The notes under the pieces were generated by a model, which made no database searches, was not told where the DNA came from, and was given only the letters and a program-made list of their open reading frames with translations. A program made the position numbers and the translations under genes. From assembly GCF_007830265.1 (NCBI RefSeq), contig NZ_VLKE01000001.1, positions 4,340,001 through 4,404,000 on the forward strand: a stretch of DNA of 64,000 nucleotides, given 5' to 3'. The DNA is from Micromonospora olivasterospora (GTDB taxonomy: Bacteria > Actinomycetota > Actinomycetes > Mycobacteriales > Micromonosporaceae). Shown in pieces: positions 1 to 8,812 of this stretch (position 1 is the stretch's first letter; every line of letters starts with the position of its first letter).

Positions 1-186
1 GACGTTGATCTTCACGTCCTTGTACTCGCGGAGGCTGAGGTCGGCCAGGGGTGCGCCGTCGGGGCACCCGGCGGCCTGGCCGGCCACGCTCTGGGTGTCG
101 CGGATCACGGCCACGACCACGAAGGTCAGTGCGACGACCGCCAGCAGGCCGACGACAACGAGTGCTCGCACTCGCGCAAAGCTCAT
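1..186 (-). CDS. Cei-like envelope protein with LytR_C domain (partial, 3' end outside window)
   Basis: Only the first 62 residues are inside the window. They show a short basic N-terminus, one hydrophobic segment (about residues 8-28) and an outside part with a cysteine at 41, ending in DVKINV, which resembles the first strand of a LytR C-terminal domain. The start is ATG at 186. The next gene, divergently transcribed, encodes DUF4193, the same pairing I recall for M. tuberculosis Rv2700 (Cei, cell-envelope integrity) and Rv2699c. The role in envelope integrity is inferred from that synteny; the domain assignment rests on only a few visible residues. Confidence 0.65.
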   Translation of the reverse strand, partial: MSFARVRALVVVGLLAVVALTFVVVAVIRDTQSVAGQAAGCPDGAPLADLSLREYKDVKINV

Positions 187-604
187 CTGGACGCTCCCCG
201 GGCGGTGGTGGGTGGCGGCGGCCGCGAGCGGTCGGGCCACCCGCCGGCCGTCGAGTACGCCGCTGAGGTTAACGGTTGTCCGGCCGTCGCGTGGAAACAG
301 TCCGACATGCCGGCGCGCCGACCGGCAACCGGGTACTACTACCCCTATCTTCGTGTCGCCTGAGTCACATTGGGAACAACTTCGAGTGCTGGGGCGTACA
401 TCTGAGCCGCGAGGGCGGTATACATGCCTCGCCCAGAGGGGGGTAAGGTACCGCGCTCGCCGGGGGAGTTTCTCTGGCGGCCCCGGTCCGGCCGGGGTCG
501 GGTCGGGTGACCGACACACATTGGTGGCCGGCCAGCGGAACTGAAACAGCGTCGTCCGGCGTTAAAACCGGAAGCGACCATATCGACATGGGAGAGTGAA
601 ACCG
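187..604. other. Divergent intergenic region between the Cei-like gene and the DUF4193 gene
   Basis: This 418-base gap has no convincing ORF. It must carry the promoters of both flanking genes. Visible items are a 5-bp inverted repeat (GGGTA-N4-TACCC, 331-344) and a purine-rich ribosome-binding site (GGGAGAG, about 590-596) ahead of the DUF4193 start. I could not fix -35/-10 elements with confidence. Confidence 0.5.
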
Positions 605-901
605 ATGGCCACCGACTACGACGCCCCGCGTCGCGACGAGGTCGACCTCGGCGAGGACAGCCTGGAAGAGCTCAAGGCACGGCGCGTCGACTCACAGTCG
701 GGTGCCGTGGACGTCGACGAGGCGGAGGTCGCCGAGAGCTTCGAGCTCCCCGGTGCCGACCTGGCCGACGAGGAGCTCACGGTCAAGGTGCTACCGATGC
801 AGCAGGACGAGTTTCGGTGCGCCCGCTGCTTCCTGGTCCACCACCGTAGCCAGTTGGCGGTCGAGCGCAACGGCGAGCTGATCTGCCGCGAGTGCGTCTG
901 A
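605..901 (+). CDS. DUF4193 family zinc-ribbon protein
   Basis: A 98-residue acidic protein with two CxxC knuckles close to the C-terminus (C72/C75 and C94/C97), a likely zinc ribbon. The remainder is rich in Asp and Glu. ATG at 605 is chosen because GGGAGAG sits about eight bases upstream; the GTG at 596 lies on that Shine-Dalgarno and would add only three residues. The family is conserved in actinobacteria next to cei and dut, as here, and its function is not established. A hairpin terminator follows directly. Confidence 0.88.
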   Translation: MATDYDAPRRDEVDLGEDSLEELKARRVDSQSGAVDVDEAEVAESFELPGADLADEELTVKVLPMQQDEFRCARCFLVHHRSQLAVERNGELICRECV

Positions 902-919
902 GCATGACGGGGGACACCG

Positions 920-947
920 GCGGCGGCCTCCTCGGCGGGGCCGCCGC
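920..947 (+). terminator. GC hairpin after the DUF4193 gene
   Basis: Nine-base inverted repeat GCGGCGGCC / GGCCGCCGC with a ten-base loop, starting 19 bases after the stop codon. There is no U-tract, as is common for actinobacterial terminators. Confidence 0.5.
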
Positions 948-1219
948 TGTCGCCACCTGCCACCGTTGACCGTCCGACCCCGCCGGCTGACCGCCGCCTC
1001 CGCGCCAGTCCGACCGCCCTGGTGGCGCGGCCTCCGCGCCGGTCTGACCGCGCCCTGCTGGCGCGGCCCTGGGGCGGCCCGTCGGCCGGTCCGTCGGCGG
1101 GCCCGCCGACGGGGACGTGGACCGCCGACTCCCCGACGGGACGCCGTGCGCCGGTGGCGGCGAACTGCTTGACTCGACTGGGCAGCTTCCACGCCGACGG
1201 GTTTCCGGGAGGGCGAGCC
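948..1219. other. Low-complexity GC intergenic segment
   Basis: This stretch contains imperfect repeats of TGGYGCGGCC and GACCGCC-type words and no believable coding sequence. An open frame runs through it into the next gene, but its composition is repetitive and no ribosome-binding site supports an upstream start. Confidence 0.5.
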
Positions 1220-2068
1220 ATGGGTGAGCGCAGCGACGCGGGCAGGGGCGGGCAGCACGGCACGGGCCCGGGGGGACCGGGCGCCGACCCCGCCCCGGCG
1301 CTCGGCGAGTCGACCCACGACGCCGAGGAACTGGGCGCCACGGTCGCCGCGCTGACCGCGGACGACATCGCGCCCGCCCGACGGCGGCAGCTGCTGACCC
1401 GGCTGGTCGGCCAGGCCCGGGCCCGTGGCATCGCCGACCTGTTCAAGCCGAGGGCCGCCCTCCGCTGGATGACGGAGACGGTGGCCGAGATCGCCCCGCA
1501 CGTCCCGATCCGCGACCTGGCCACGCTGCGCCGGCACTTTCCCGGCCTCGACGACGACGCCATCGCCGACCGGCTGGTCCGCAACGCGGCCCGGACGACC
1601 GCGGGCATCGGGGCGGCCGGCGGGGGCGTGGCCGCCGTCGAGTGGACGGTCACCCCGGCGCTGCTCTCCGCGCCCGTGCTGCTGGCCGCCGAGACGGTCG
1701 CGGTGGTCGCGGTGGAGCTGAAGCTGATCGGCGAGCTGCACGAGGTGTACGGGGTCCCGCTGCCCCCCGGCGGGACCCAGCGCGCGGTGGCCCTGGTGCA
1801 GTCCTGGGCCAGCCAGCGGGGAATCAACCCGATGACGCCGGGGGTGGGCGTCGGCGCGGTACTCGGCACGGCGGCCCGCAAGGAGCTGCGCGACACCCTG
1901 CTGCGGCGGTTCGGTCGCAACGTGACCACGCTCGGCCCGCTGCTCACCGGGGCGGCCGTGGCCAGCTACCTCAACCGGCGGGCCACCCGGTCGCTGGCCG
2001 ACCAGCTCCGGAAGGACCTGCGCCGGCAGCGCCGGGCCCTGCCCGGCCCCCCGCCCGCGCTGCCCTGA
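1220..2068 (+). CDS. Conserved hypothetical membrane-associated protein
   Basis: I do not recognise a named family. From ATG 1220 (GGGAGGGCG about six bases upstream) it encodes 282 residues. There is a Gly/Pro-rich N-terminal tail, a helical region with many Arg and Ala, then hydrophobic stretches around residues 135-170 (AAGGGVAAVEWTVTPALL and onward) and near 210-250, and a basic Arg-rich C-terminus. The frame is open upstream to 1022, but that part has low-complexity composition and was left out. A weak resemblance to EcsC-type membrane-associated proteins is possible but not supported by a motif. Confidence 0.7.
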   Translation: MGERSDAGRGGQHGTGPGGPGADPAPALGESTHDAEELGATVAALTADDIAPARRRQLLTRLVGQARARGIADLFKPRAALRWMTETVAEIAPHVPIRDLATLRRHFPGLDDDAIADRLVRNAARTTAGIGAAGGGVAAVEWTVTPALLSAPVLLAAETVAVVAVELKLIGELHEVYGVPLPPGGTQRAVALVQSWASQRGINPMTPGVGVGAVLGTAARKELRDTLLRRFGRNVTTLGPLLTGAAVASYLNRRATRSLADQLRKDLRRQRRALPGPPPALP

Positions 2069-2071
2069 GTC

Positions 2072-2159
2072 CCCGGCTCACTCCTCGCGCTTCACGTTGG
2101 TTTCGTGGTTCGCGACTGCGGGGCTCGCAAACCCGGCTCACTCCTCGCGCTTCACGTTG
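2072..2159. repeat. 28-bp direct repeat copying the 3' end of the DUF3093 gene
   Basis: The same 28 bases occur at 2072-2099 and 2132-2159, period 60. The second copy contains the stop codon and last residues (NVKREE) of the minus-strand DUF3093 gene. The first copy lies outside it, between the convergent genes. Between them is a G-rich segment (GGTTCGCGACTGCGGGGCTC). Confidence 0.9.
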
Positions 2160-2638
2160 CGGGCCGCCACGAGCGCTGAGGCGAGCCGCACCGGGTCGCG
2201 GCTGCTGACCACCCAGAACGGCGTCGGGTCGGCGGGGTCGTCCAGCACCACCTGCACCGCGCCGGGAATCCACGGCCGCTGCACCACGAAGGCCAGCGGG
2301 TCGGCGCCGACGCCGAGCACCTCGCGCCGGCCGGCGGCGTCCAGCGGGACCGCGTCGGCGACGAACCGCACCGGCAGCCGGGCGTCGTCCACCCGCAGCT
2401 CCCCGTCCGTCACGGCGACGCGGATCCGGCCCAGCCACCACAGGGCGGCCACGGCCGCCGGCAGCAGCACCACGAACGGCAGCCAGGCGCGGACGCCGTC
2501 CGCGCCCAGCCACAGCTCGACGGCGAGGAAGCCGCCGACGGCCACGCCGGCCAGCCACAGCCACCACGGCAGGTCGAGCCGCTCGGAGTACGCGGTGGTC
2601 GCGCCCGGGGACGCCGGCGGGGAGGACGACAGGCTCAC
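2138..2638 (-). CDS. DUF3093 domain membrane protein
   Basis: 166 residues with two hydrophobic segments near the N-terminus (about residues 20-38 and 45-65) followed by a soluble beta-rich part, the usual DUF3093 layout. GTG at 2638 was chosen; an AGGAG overlaps it, so initiation may be unusual, and no better ATG or GTG exists downstream before the first membrane segment. It is divergent from dut, the same arrangement as Rv2698/Rv2697c in mycobacteria (from memory). Function unknown. The C-terminal codons are duplicated just downstream. Confidence 0.8.
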   Translation of the reverse strand: MSLSSSPPASPGATTAYSERLDLPWWLWLAGVAVGGFLAVELWLGADGVRAWLPFVVLLPAAVAALWWLGRIRVAVTDGELRVDDARLPVRFVADAVPLDAAGRREVLGVGADPLAFVVQRPWIPGAVQVVLDDPADPTPFWVVSSRDPVRLASALVAARNVKREE

Positions 2639-2722
2639 TCCTGTCAGGGTACGGCGCGCGACGGGCGGCGGACCCGGCAGGATGGCAGGGTCACCCCGCG
2701 AACCGGACGGAAGAGGGAGACC

Positions 2723-3226
2723 GTGATCGACGTGCCCGTGCCCGTACGACAGTTGGACCCGGAGCTGCCGCTGCCGGCGTACGCCCATCCCGGCGACGCC
2801 GGCGCGGACCTGGTGGCCGCCGCGGACGTGGAGCTGCCTCCCGGCGGCCGGGCCCTGGTCCCGACCGGTGTGGCGATCGCCCTCCCCGAGGGGTACGTGG
2901 GCCTGGTGCACCCCCGTTCGGGGTTGGCGGCCAGGCTCGGCGTGACGGTGCTCAACGCGCCCGGTACGGTCGACGCCGGCTACCGGGGTGAGATCCTGGT
3001 CAACCTGATCAACCACGATCGGACGACATCGGCGAAGATCACCCGTGGCGATCGGATCGCGCAGCTCGTTGTCCAGCGGGTGGAGCGGGTCGATTTCCAG
3101 CCGGTGGCCGAGCTGCCGCCGTCCCGGCGGGGTGTCGGCGGGCACGGCTCGACCGGCGGGCACGCCGGGCTCGTCCCGCCGCCTGCGGAGCGGGCGAGCG
3201 GGCAGCCGGAAGAGGTGGCAGGGTGA
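2723..3226 (+). CDS. dut: Deoxyuridine 5'-triphosphate nucleotidohydrolase
   Basis: A 167-residue dUTPase that cleaves dUTP to dUMP and pyrophosphate, keeping uracil out of DNA and feeding dTMP synthesis. The trimeric dUTPase motifs are present in order: HPGDAGADL (motif I), HPRSGLA (III region), [20 protein letters not shown] (IV) and the C-terminal [10 protein letters not shown] arm (V). The tail is about 20 residues longer than usual. GTG 2723 follows a GGGAGA Shine-Dalgarno. It is followed after 25 bases by the DUF3710 gene, so the two are probably co-transcribed. Confidence 0.97.
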   Translation: MIDVPVPVRQLDPELPLPAYAHPGDAGADLVAAADVELPPGGRALVPTGVAIALPEGYVGLVHPRSGLAARLGVTVLNAPGTVDAGYRGEILVNLINHDRTTSAKITRGDRIAQLVVQRVERVDFQPVAELPPSRRGVGGHGSTGGHAGLVPPPAERASGQPEEVAG

Positions 3227-3251
3227 GTGCGAACAGCGGAGGGTGGGCGCA

Positions 3252-3926
3252 GTGATCTTCTCCCGAAAGCGGGCCGGTGGCGGGCGGCACGCCCGTGACG
3301 AGCGGGCCGCGGAGTCCGTCGCCGGGCACGACGCCGAGGAGTCGGCGGTTTCGGCGCGCGGGCCGTACGACGTCTCCGAGGCCCCCGACGGGGTGCAGCG
3401 GCTCGACCTGGGCAGCCTGCAGATCCCGGCGGTGCCCGACGTGGAGGTGCGGGTCCAGGCCGACCCGCAGGGCGTGATCCAGCAGGTCGTGCTGGTGCAC
3501 GGCCAGAGCGCGCTCCAGCTCGGCGTCTTCGCCGCGCCGCGCTCCGAGGGCATCTGGGACGAGGTGCGCGAGGAGATCCGCCAGTCGCTGTTCAACGACG
3601 GCGCGGCGGCGCAGGAGCACCAGGGCGAGTACGGCACGGAGCTGCGCGCCCGGGTGCGCACCCCGGACGGCGTGACCGACCTGCGGTTCGTCGGCGTCGA
3701 CGGGCCGCGCTGGATGGTCCGCGGCGTCTACCAGGGCGAGGCGGCCGCCGACCCGGCCGCCGCCGGCCCGCTGCGCGAGGTTCTGGACGGGCTGGTCGTC
3801 GACCGCGGTCAGGAGGCGAAGCCGGTGCGCGAGCCGCTGCCGCTGCGGCTGCCCCGCGAGGTCGCCGAGCAGGCCGGCCCCGACGGCGAGGACGCCGAGG
3901 CCGCCCCGGCCCCGCGCCAGGCCTGA
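3252..3926 (+). CDS. DUF3710 domain protein
   Basis: 224 residues from GTG 3252, with GGAGG about nine bases upstream. A short basic start (VIFSRKRAGG) is followed by an acidic region and a globular domain with the family's typical GPYD, LDLGSLQIP and GVDGPRWMVRGVYQG segments. The family is found in actinobacteria next to dut, as here (Rv2696c equivalent), and has no assigned activity. Confidence 0.9.
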   Translation: MIFSRKRAGGGRHARDERAAESVAGHDAEESAVSARGPYDVSEAPDGVQRLDLGSLQIPAVPDVEVRVQADPQGVIQQVVLVHGQSALQLGVFAAPRSEGIWDEVREEIRQSLFNDGAAAQEHQGEYGTELRARVRTPDGVTDLRFVGVDGPRWMVRGVYQGEAAADPAAAGPLREVLDGLVVDRGQEAKPVREPLPLRLPREVAEQAGPDGEDAEAAPAPRQA

Positions 3927-4125
3927 GCCGTACCGGCCCGGAACCGGCCCGTCGGCCCAGCGCCGGCGCGGCCGGTCTCCGGCGTGCGGCCGGCCCGGTT
4001 GCCGGGCGTGCGGCCGACCCCGCGTCCCGCGCCGCTCGGCGTACGCTGGCGGCACGGCCCCGACACGCCGGGCCGTACGGTGCCGGCGCGGCCGGCCAGC
4101 CCCAGGAGAGGGTGACGCGGAGGTC

Positions 4126-4509
4126 ATGACGACCGACGAGGGCAGCAGGGTGTCGCTGCGGCGGCTCCTGCACCGGCTCACCGCGAGCGAGGCGGAGATC
4201 GAGGCGCAGGAGTTGCGCCGGGAGAGCGCGGAGTCCGGCGGGATGCCGGCCCGGCAGTGTACGCGCGGTCAGGTGGTCTCCGTCACCGGCCGGCTGCGCA
4301 CCGTGGTCTACACTCCCAGGACCAACCTGCCCACCCTGGAGGCCGACCTGTACGACGGCAGCGACGTGGTGACGTTGGTCTGGCTCGGGCGGCGGCACAT
4401 CGCCGGCATCGAGCCGGGGCGGCACCTGACCGCCCGGGGGCGGGTGGCGGTGCGGGACGACCGCAAGGTCATCTACAACCCGTACTACGAGCTGGAGTCG
4501 CCGAGGTGA
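4126..4509 (+). CDS. OB-fold nucleic-acid-binding protein
   Basis: 127 residues. The second half forms an OB-fold (about residues 45-125) with the pattern VVSVTGRL, TLEADLYDGSDVVTLVWLGRR and GRVAVRDDRKVIYNPYYEL, of the tRNA-anti/RecG wedge type. The N-terminal 40 residues are helical (LHRLTASEAEIEAQEL). ATG 4126 has GGAGG seven bases upstream. In mycobacteria the equivalent (Rv2694c) lies at the same place. It is followed closely by the DUF3159 gene, 31 bases apart, suggesting one operon. The substrate is unknown. Confidence 0.88.
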   Translation: MTTDEGSRVSLRRLLHRLTASEAEIEAQELRRESAESGGMPARQCTRGQVVSVTGRLRTVVYTPRTNLPTLEADLYDGSDVVTLVWLGRRHIAGIEPGRHLTARGRVAVRDDRKVIYNPYYELESPR

Positions 4510-4540
4510 CGGCGCGGGCGCCGCGGACGGGAGACACGCG

Positions 4541-5224
4541 ATGACCACGGGACAGGACCGGGCGACGGAGCCGGAGAGCGGCCCCGAGGAGGAACGCCTG
4601 CCGACGCTCGCCGAGCAGATGGCCGACCAGCTCGGGGGCTGGCGGGGCCTGGTCGAGTCGAGCATCCCCGTGGTCGTCTTCGTGGTCGCCAACATCGTCG
4701 GCGAGCTGCGTCCCGCGATCGTCGCCTCGGTGGCCACGGCGCTGCTCATCGCCGGCCTGCGGCTGGCCCAGCGCCGGCCGGTCCGGCACGCGCTCAACGG
4801 CCTGTTCGGCGTCGGCATCGGCGCGTTCATCGCGCTGCGCACGGGCGACGAGCGGGACTTCTACCTCCCCGGCATCCTGTACGGCATCGGCTACGGCCTG
4901 GTGCTGCTGCTCTCCGCGGCGATCCGGCAGCCCCTGGTGGGCTGGCTCTGGTCGGTGCTGGTGGCCAAGGGCCGCTCGGACTGGCGCGACGACCCCCGGC
5001 TGGTGCGCACCTTCACCCAGCTCACCGTGCTCTGGGGCGTGGTGTGGCTGGCCAAGGTCGGCGTGCAGGCCGGGCTCTACCTCGCCCACCAGGACACGGC
5101 GCTGGGCGTCGCCCGGCTGCTGCTCGGCTACCCGCCGTACGCGCTGCTGCTGCTGATCACCGTGTGGACGGTGCGTCGGGTCACCCGCGAGACGCCGGCA
5201 CCGGAGCCGCTGCCCGGCAGCTGA
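4541..5224 (+). CDS. DUF3159 integral membrane protein
   Basis: 227 residues with about five to six hydrophobic segments (near residues 40-58, 62-77, 87-99, 112-128, 160-178 and 195-212) after an acidic N-terminal tail. The sequence LAEQMADQLGGWRGLVESSIPV is the characteristic start of the DUF3159 domain. It sits between the OB-fold gene and the two TrkA-type genes, as in mycobacteria (Rv2693c). It converges with the RCK gene, leaving only five bases between the stop codons. Function unknown; the neighbourhood suggests a link to ion transport but this is only inference. Confidence 0.87.
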   Translation: MTTGQDRATEPESGPEEERLPTLAEQMADQLGGWRGLVESSIPVVVFVVANIVGELRPAIVASVATALLIAGLRLAQRRPVRHALNGLFGVGIGAFIALRTGDERDFYLPGILYGIGYGLVLLLSAAIRQPLVGWLWSVLVAKGRSDWRDDPRLVRTFTQLTVLWGVVWLAKVGVQAGLYLAHQDTALGVARLLLGYPPYALLLLITVWTVRRVTRETPAPEPLPGS

Positions 5225-5229
5225 CCCGC

Positions 5230-5919
5230 TCAGCTCGCGCCGCGGGTGCGCTCCACGCTGTCCGCGCCGAGGATCACCGCGCGGACGTCGTCCTCGACCT
5301 CGGCCGTACAGACGAAGATCAGCTCGTCACCGGCCTCGATCGGGTCGTCCGGGCTGGGCACCAGCACCCGCTTGCCGCGCAGGATCGCCACGAGCGCGGC
5401 GTCCCGGGGCAGCGGCACGGCGTGGATCGGCTGTCCCACGTACGGGGCGGTGGGCGGCAGGGTGATCTCGACCAGGTTCGCCTCGCCCTGCCGGAACGTC
5501 ATCAGCCGGACCAGGTCGCCGACCGTCACCGCCTCCTCGACCAGGGCCGCCATCACCCGCGGCTTGCTCACCGCGACGTCGACCCCCCACTGCTCGGTGA
5601 ACAGCCACTCGTTCTCGGCGCGGTTGACCCGGGCCACCACCCGGGGCACCGCGAACTCGGTCTTGGCCAGCAGCGACACCACCAGGTTGGCCTTGTCGTC
5701 CCCGGTCGCGGCGACGACCACGTCGCAGCCGGCGAGGTTGGCCTCCTCCAGGCTGGCCAGCTCGCAGGCGTCCGCGAGCACCCAGTCGGCGGCGGGCACC
5801 CGGTCCGGCCGGAGCATCTTGGGCTGGCGTTCGATGAGCATCACCTGGTGGCCGTTGTCGATCAGTTCCTGGGCGATCGAGCGGCCCACGTTTCCGGCGC
5901 CGGCGATGGCGATCCGCAT
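5230..5919 (-). CDS. TrkA/RCK family potassium-uptake regulatory protein (CeoC-like)
   Basis: 229 residues. An N-terminal Rossmann RCK_N domain begins with GAGNVGRSIAQELI (NAD-binding glycine motif, residues 7-20) and an acidic strand end at VMLIERQ; a C-terminal TrkA_C domain follows (about residues 140-220). ATG 5919 lies two bases after the stop of the partner RCK gene, so they form a translationally coupled pair. RCK proteins gate potassium transporters by binding nucleotides. No Trk or Ktr membrane subunit is adjacent; the divergent neighbour is a KimA-like potassium importer. Confidence 0.93.
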   Translation of the reverse strand: MRIAIAGAGNVGRSIAQELIDNGHQVMLIERQPKMLRPDRVPAADWVLADACELASLEEANLAGCDVVVAATGDDKANLVVSLLAKTEFAVPRVVARVNRAENEWLFTEQWGVDVAVSKPRVMAALVEEAVTVGDLVRLMTFRQGEANLVEITLPPTAPYVGQPIHAVPLPRDAALVAILRGKRVLVPSPDDPIEAGDELIFVCTAEVEDDVRAVILGADSVERTRGAS

Positions 5920-5921
5920 CT

Positions 5922-6587
5922 CTAGTGCGCTCCTTCCGGCGGGCTCCCGGCCGCCGACGTGACCGACGCCATGATGTCGTCGGTGACCAGCATGAAGACC
6001 TGGTCGCCCTCCTGCACGACGCTGGACCCGGTGGGCAGCGTGCCGATGCCGAAGCGGGTCAGGTAGGCCACCCGCGCCCCGGCCGTCTCCTCCAGCGCCC
6101 GCAGCGGGCGCCCGATCCAGTCCTTGTGTACGGGCACCTCGATGATCGAGACCGTGCTGGTCGGGTCCCGGAAGATCTCGACGTTGCCCTCCGGGACCAG
6201 GTGCCGCAGCATCCGGTCGGCGGTCCACCGCACGGTGGCGACGGTCGGGATGCCCAGCCGCTCGTAGACCTGCGCCCGGCGCTGGTCGTAGATCCGGGCG
6301 GCCACCCGGGAGACGCCGAACGTCTCGCGGGCCAGCCGGGCGGAGATGATGTTGGAGTTGTCGCCGCTGGAGACCGCGGCGAAGGCGTCCGCCCGCTCGA
6401 TGCCGGCCTGCCGCAGCACCTCGCCGTCGAAGCCGGCACCGGTGACGGTGATGCCGGCGAAGTCGGGGCTGAGCCGGCGGAAGGCGTCGGCGTCCTGGTC
6501 GATCACCGCGACCGAGTGCCCCCGGGACTCCAGGCTGTGGGCGAGGGTCGAGCCGACCCGGCCGCAGCCCATGATCACGACATGCAC
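5922..6587 (-). CDS. TrkA/RCK family potassium-uptake regulatory protein (CeoB-like)
   Basis: 221 residues from GTG 6587, with GGGAGGG about six bases upstream. The RCK_N domain begins with VIMGCGRVGSTLA (glycine motif) and the expected acidic residue is in VAVIDQD; a TrkA_C domain occupies about residues 135-215. An in-frame ATG further upstream at 6644 lacks a Shine-Dalgarno. First gene of the two-gene RCK operon. It is divergent from the KimA-like transporter, about 150 bases away, which suggests joint function in potassium balance. Confidence 0.93.
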   Translation of the reverse strand: MHVVIMGCGRVGSTLAHSLESRGHSVAVIDQDADAFRRLSPDFAGITVTGAGFDGEVLRQAGIERADAFAAVSSGDNSNIISARLARETFGVSRVAARIYDQRRAQVYERLGIPTVATVRWTADRMLRHLVPEGNVEIFRDPTSTVSIIEVPVHKDWIGRPLRALEETAGARVAYLTRFGIGTLPTGSSVVQEGDQVFMLVTDDIMASVTSAAGSPPEGAH

Positions 6588-6722
6588 GGTGTCCCTCCCA
6601 AGGTGCGCGCACCCGCTGCACTGCGAGCCTGCCACGTTCCGCACGCCAGCGGGGGACGACGGTACCGCGCCCGGGCCCGGCCCCCGTGATCAGCCACCCC
6701 CTCGACCACGCCCCGATGGTCG

Positions 6723-6728
6723 TACCCT
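6723..6728 (+). promoter_or_regulatory. Candidate -10 element, leaderless transcript of the KimA-like gene
   Basis: TACCCT ends eight bases before GTG 6737, and no Shine-Dalgarno precedes that codon. This is the TANNNT-to-start spacing expected of leaderless actinobacterial mRNAs. Confidence 0.5.
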
Positions 6729-6736
6729 TAGCGCTT

Positions 6737-8812
6737 GTGGCCAGTCCCACCTCGCTGCTGAAGCGGCTTCTCCTCGGTCGACCGTTCCGGTCCGACCGGC
6801 TCCAGCACACCCTCCTGCCGAAGCGCATCGCGCTGCCCGTCTTCGCCTCCGACGCGCTGTCCAGCGTCGCGTACGCCCCCGACGAGATCCTGCTGACGCT
6901 GTCCATCGCGGGCGCGTCGGCGTACCTGCTCTCGCCGTGGATCGCCCTGGCCGTGGTCGTGGTGATGCTCACGGTCGTCGCCAGCTACCGGCAGAACGTG
7001 CACGCCTACCCCTCCGGCGGCGGCGACTACGAGGTGGCCACGGTCAACCTGGGGCCGCGGGCCGGTGTCGCGGTGGCCAGCGCGCTGCTGGTCGACTACG
7101 TGCTCACCGTGGCTGTCTCGGTCTCCTCCGGGGTGGCCAACCTGGGCTCCGTCGTGCCGTTCGTGGCCACCCACAAGGTGCTCATCGCGGTCGTCGCGGT
7201 GGTGCTGCTCACCGCGATCAACCTGCGCGGCCTGCGCGAGTCCGGCACCGCGTTCGCCATCCCGACGTACGGCTTCGTCATCGTCATCGGCGGGATGCTG
7301 CTCACCGGCCTGGTCCGGATCTTCGTCCTCGGCCACGACCTGCGCGCCCCGAGCGCCGGGCTGGAGATCCAGGCCGAGCACAGCGTCGCCGGGTTCGCCC
7401 TGGTCTTCCTGCTGCTGCGCACGTTCTCCTCCGGGTGCGCGGCGCTCACCGGCGTGGAGGCGATCTCCAACGGCGTGCCGGCGTTCAAGGCGCCGAAGAG
7501 CCGCAACGCCGCCACCACGCTGCTGCTGCTCGGCTCCATCGCGGTGTCCATGCTGGTCGGGATCATCCTGCTGGCCCATGCCACGGGCCTGCAGTTCGTG
7601 GAGGACCCGAAGACCCAGATCGTCTCCGGCCCCGCCGGGTACGTGCAGAAGACCGTCACCACCCAGCTCGGCGAGACGGTCTTCGGCGCCGGGTCGGTGC
7701 TGCTGTACGTCGTCGCCGGGATGACCGCGCTGATCCTCTTCCTGGCCGCGAACACCGCGTTCAACGGCTTCCCGGTGCTCGGCTCGATCCTCGCCCAGGA
7801 CCGCTACCTGCCCCGGCAGCTGCACACCCGGGGCGACCGGCTGGCGTTCTCCAACGGCATCGTGTTCCTCGCCGTCTTCGCGGTGGTGCTGATCGTCGGC
7901 TTCCAGGCCGAGGTGACCAGGCTGATCCAGCTCTACATCGTCGGCGTCTTCGTCTCGTTCACCCTCTCCCAGGCCGGCATGATCCGGCACTGGAACCGGC
8001 ACCTGCGCACCGAGCGGGACCCGGAGGCCCGCCGTCGGATGCACCGGTCGCGGGCGATCAACGGCTTCGGCATGGCGCTCACCGGCACCGTGCTGGTGAT
8101 CGTCCTGATCACCAAGTTCCTGCTCGGCGCGTGGATCGCCATCGCCGCGATGGCCGTGATCTACCTGCTGATGCTGGCCATCCGCCGGCACTACGACCGG
8201 GTCGCCGCCGAGCTGGAGCCGACCGAGGTGCGGGGCGTGCTGCCCGCCCGCAACCACGCCGTCGTGCTGGTCAGCAAGCTGCACCAGCCGACCCTGCGGG
8301 CCATCGCGTACGCCCGGGCCACCCGGCCGGACACGCTGACCGCGGTGACGGTCAACGTCGACGAGAAGGACACCCGTGACCTCCAGGACGACTGGGAACG
8401 GCGGGAGCTGCCGGTGCCGCTGACCGTGATCGACTCGCCGTACCGGGAGATCACCCGGCCGATCATCGAGTTCGTGGCCAACATCCGCCGGGAGTCGCCG
8501 CGCGACGTGGTCACCGTCTTCATCCCCGAGTACGTCGTCGGTCGCTGGTGGGAGAACCTGTTGCACAACCAGAGCGCGCTGAGGTTGAAGGGGCGGCTGC
8601 TGTTCGAGCCGGGCGTGATGGTGACCAGCGTGCCGTGGCAGCTCGCGTCGACCGCCGGCAAGGACCTGAGCCGGCTGGACGCGACGCTGAGCCGGGGACC
8701 GGCCCGGGGCCCCCGGGTCGCCCCCCGCAGCACCCTGCCGCCGCAGGTGCCGCCGATCGACTCCGCCCCGCGCCGCCGCGAGGACGGCCCGGCCGACGGC
8801 GGCCGGCCGTGA
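6737..8812 (+). CDS. KimA-like APC-superfamily transporter, probable potassium importer
   Basis: 691 residues: about 12 membrane segments (to roughly residue 470) and a large cytosolic C-terminal part with a universal-stress-like fold. The N-terminal region (FASDALSSVAYAPDEILL, SYRQNVHAYPSGGGDYEVA, LLVDYVLTVAVSVSSGVAN) matches what I remember of Bacillus KimA (YdaO) nearly motif for motif, so potassium import is more likely than amino-acid transport, the usual generic label. The divergent RCK pair supports this. GTG 6737 is preferred as a leaderless start; ATG 6716 is an alternative. Its stop overlaps the next gene (GTGA). Confidence 0.88.
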   Translation: MASPTSLLKRLLLGRPFRSDRLQHTLLPKRIALPVFASDALSSVAYAPDEILLTLSIAGASAYLLSPWIALAVVVVMLTVVASYRQNVHAYPSGGGDYEVATVNLGPRAGVAVASALLVDYVLTVAVSVSSGVANLGSVVPFVATHKVLIAVVAVVLLTAINLRGLRESGTAFAIPTYGFVIVIGGMLLTGLVRIFVLGHDLRAPSAGLEIQAEHSVAGFALVFLLLRTFSSGCAALTGVEAISNGVPAFKAPKSRNAATTLLLLGSIAVSMLVGIILLAHATGLQFVEDPKTQIVSGPAGYVQKTVTTQLGETVFGAGSVLLYVVAGMTALILFLAANTAFNGFPVLGSILAQDRYLPRQLHTRGDRLAFSNGIVFLAVFAVVLIVGFQAEVTRLIQLYIVGVFVSFTLSQAGMIRHWNRHLRTERDPEARRRMHRSRAINGFGMALTGTVLVIVLITKFLLGAWIAIAAMAVIYLLMLAIRRHYDRVAAELEPTEVRGVLPARNHAVVLVSKLHQPTLRAIAYARATRPDTLTAVTVNVDEKDTRDLQDDWERRELPVPLTVIDSPYREITRPIIEFVANIRRESPRDVVTVFIPEYVVGRWWENLLHNQSALRLKGRLLFEPGVMVTSVPWQLASTAGKDLSRLDATLSRGPARGPRVAPRSTLPPQVPPIDSAPRRREDGPADGGRP

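Noticed and set aside
5..544. 179-codon plus-strand open frame at the left edge
   Set aside because: It runs antisense to the Cei-like gene and through the promoter region, with Arg/Thr-rich random composition.
6728..8566. 612-codon minus-strand open frame
   Set aside because: It is the exact antisense of the KimA-like gene, rich in His, Asp and Gln, without domains or a ribosome-binding site.
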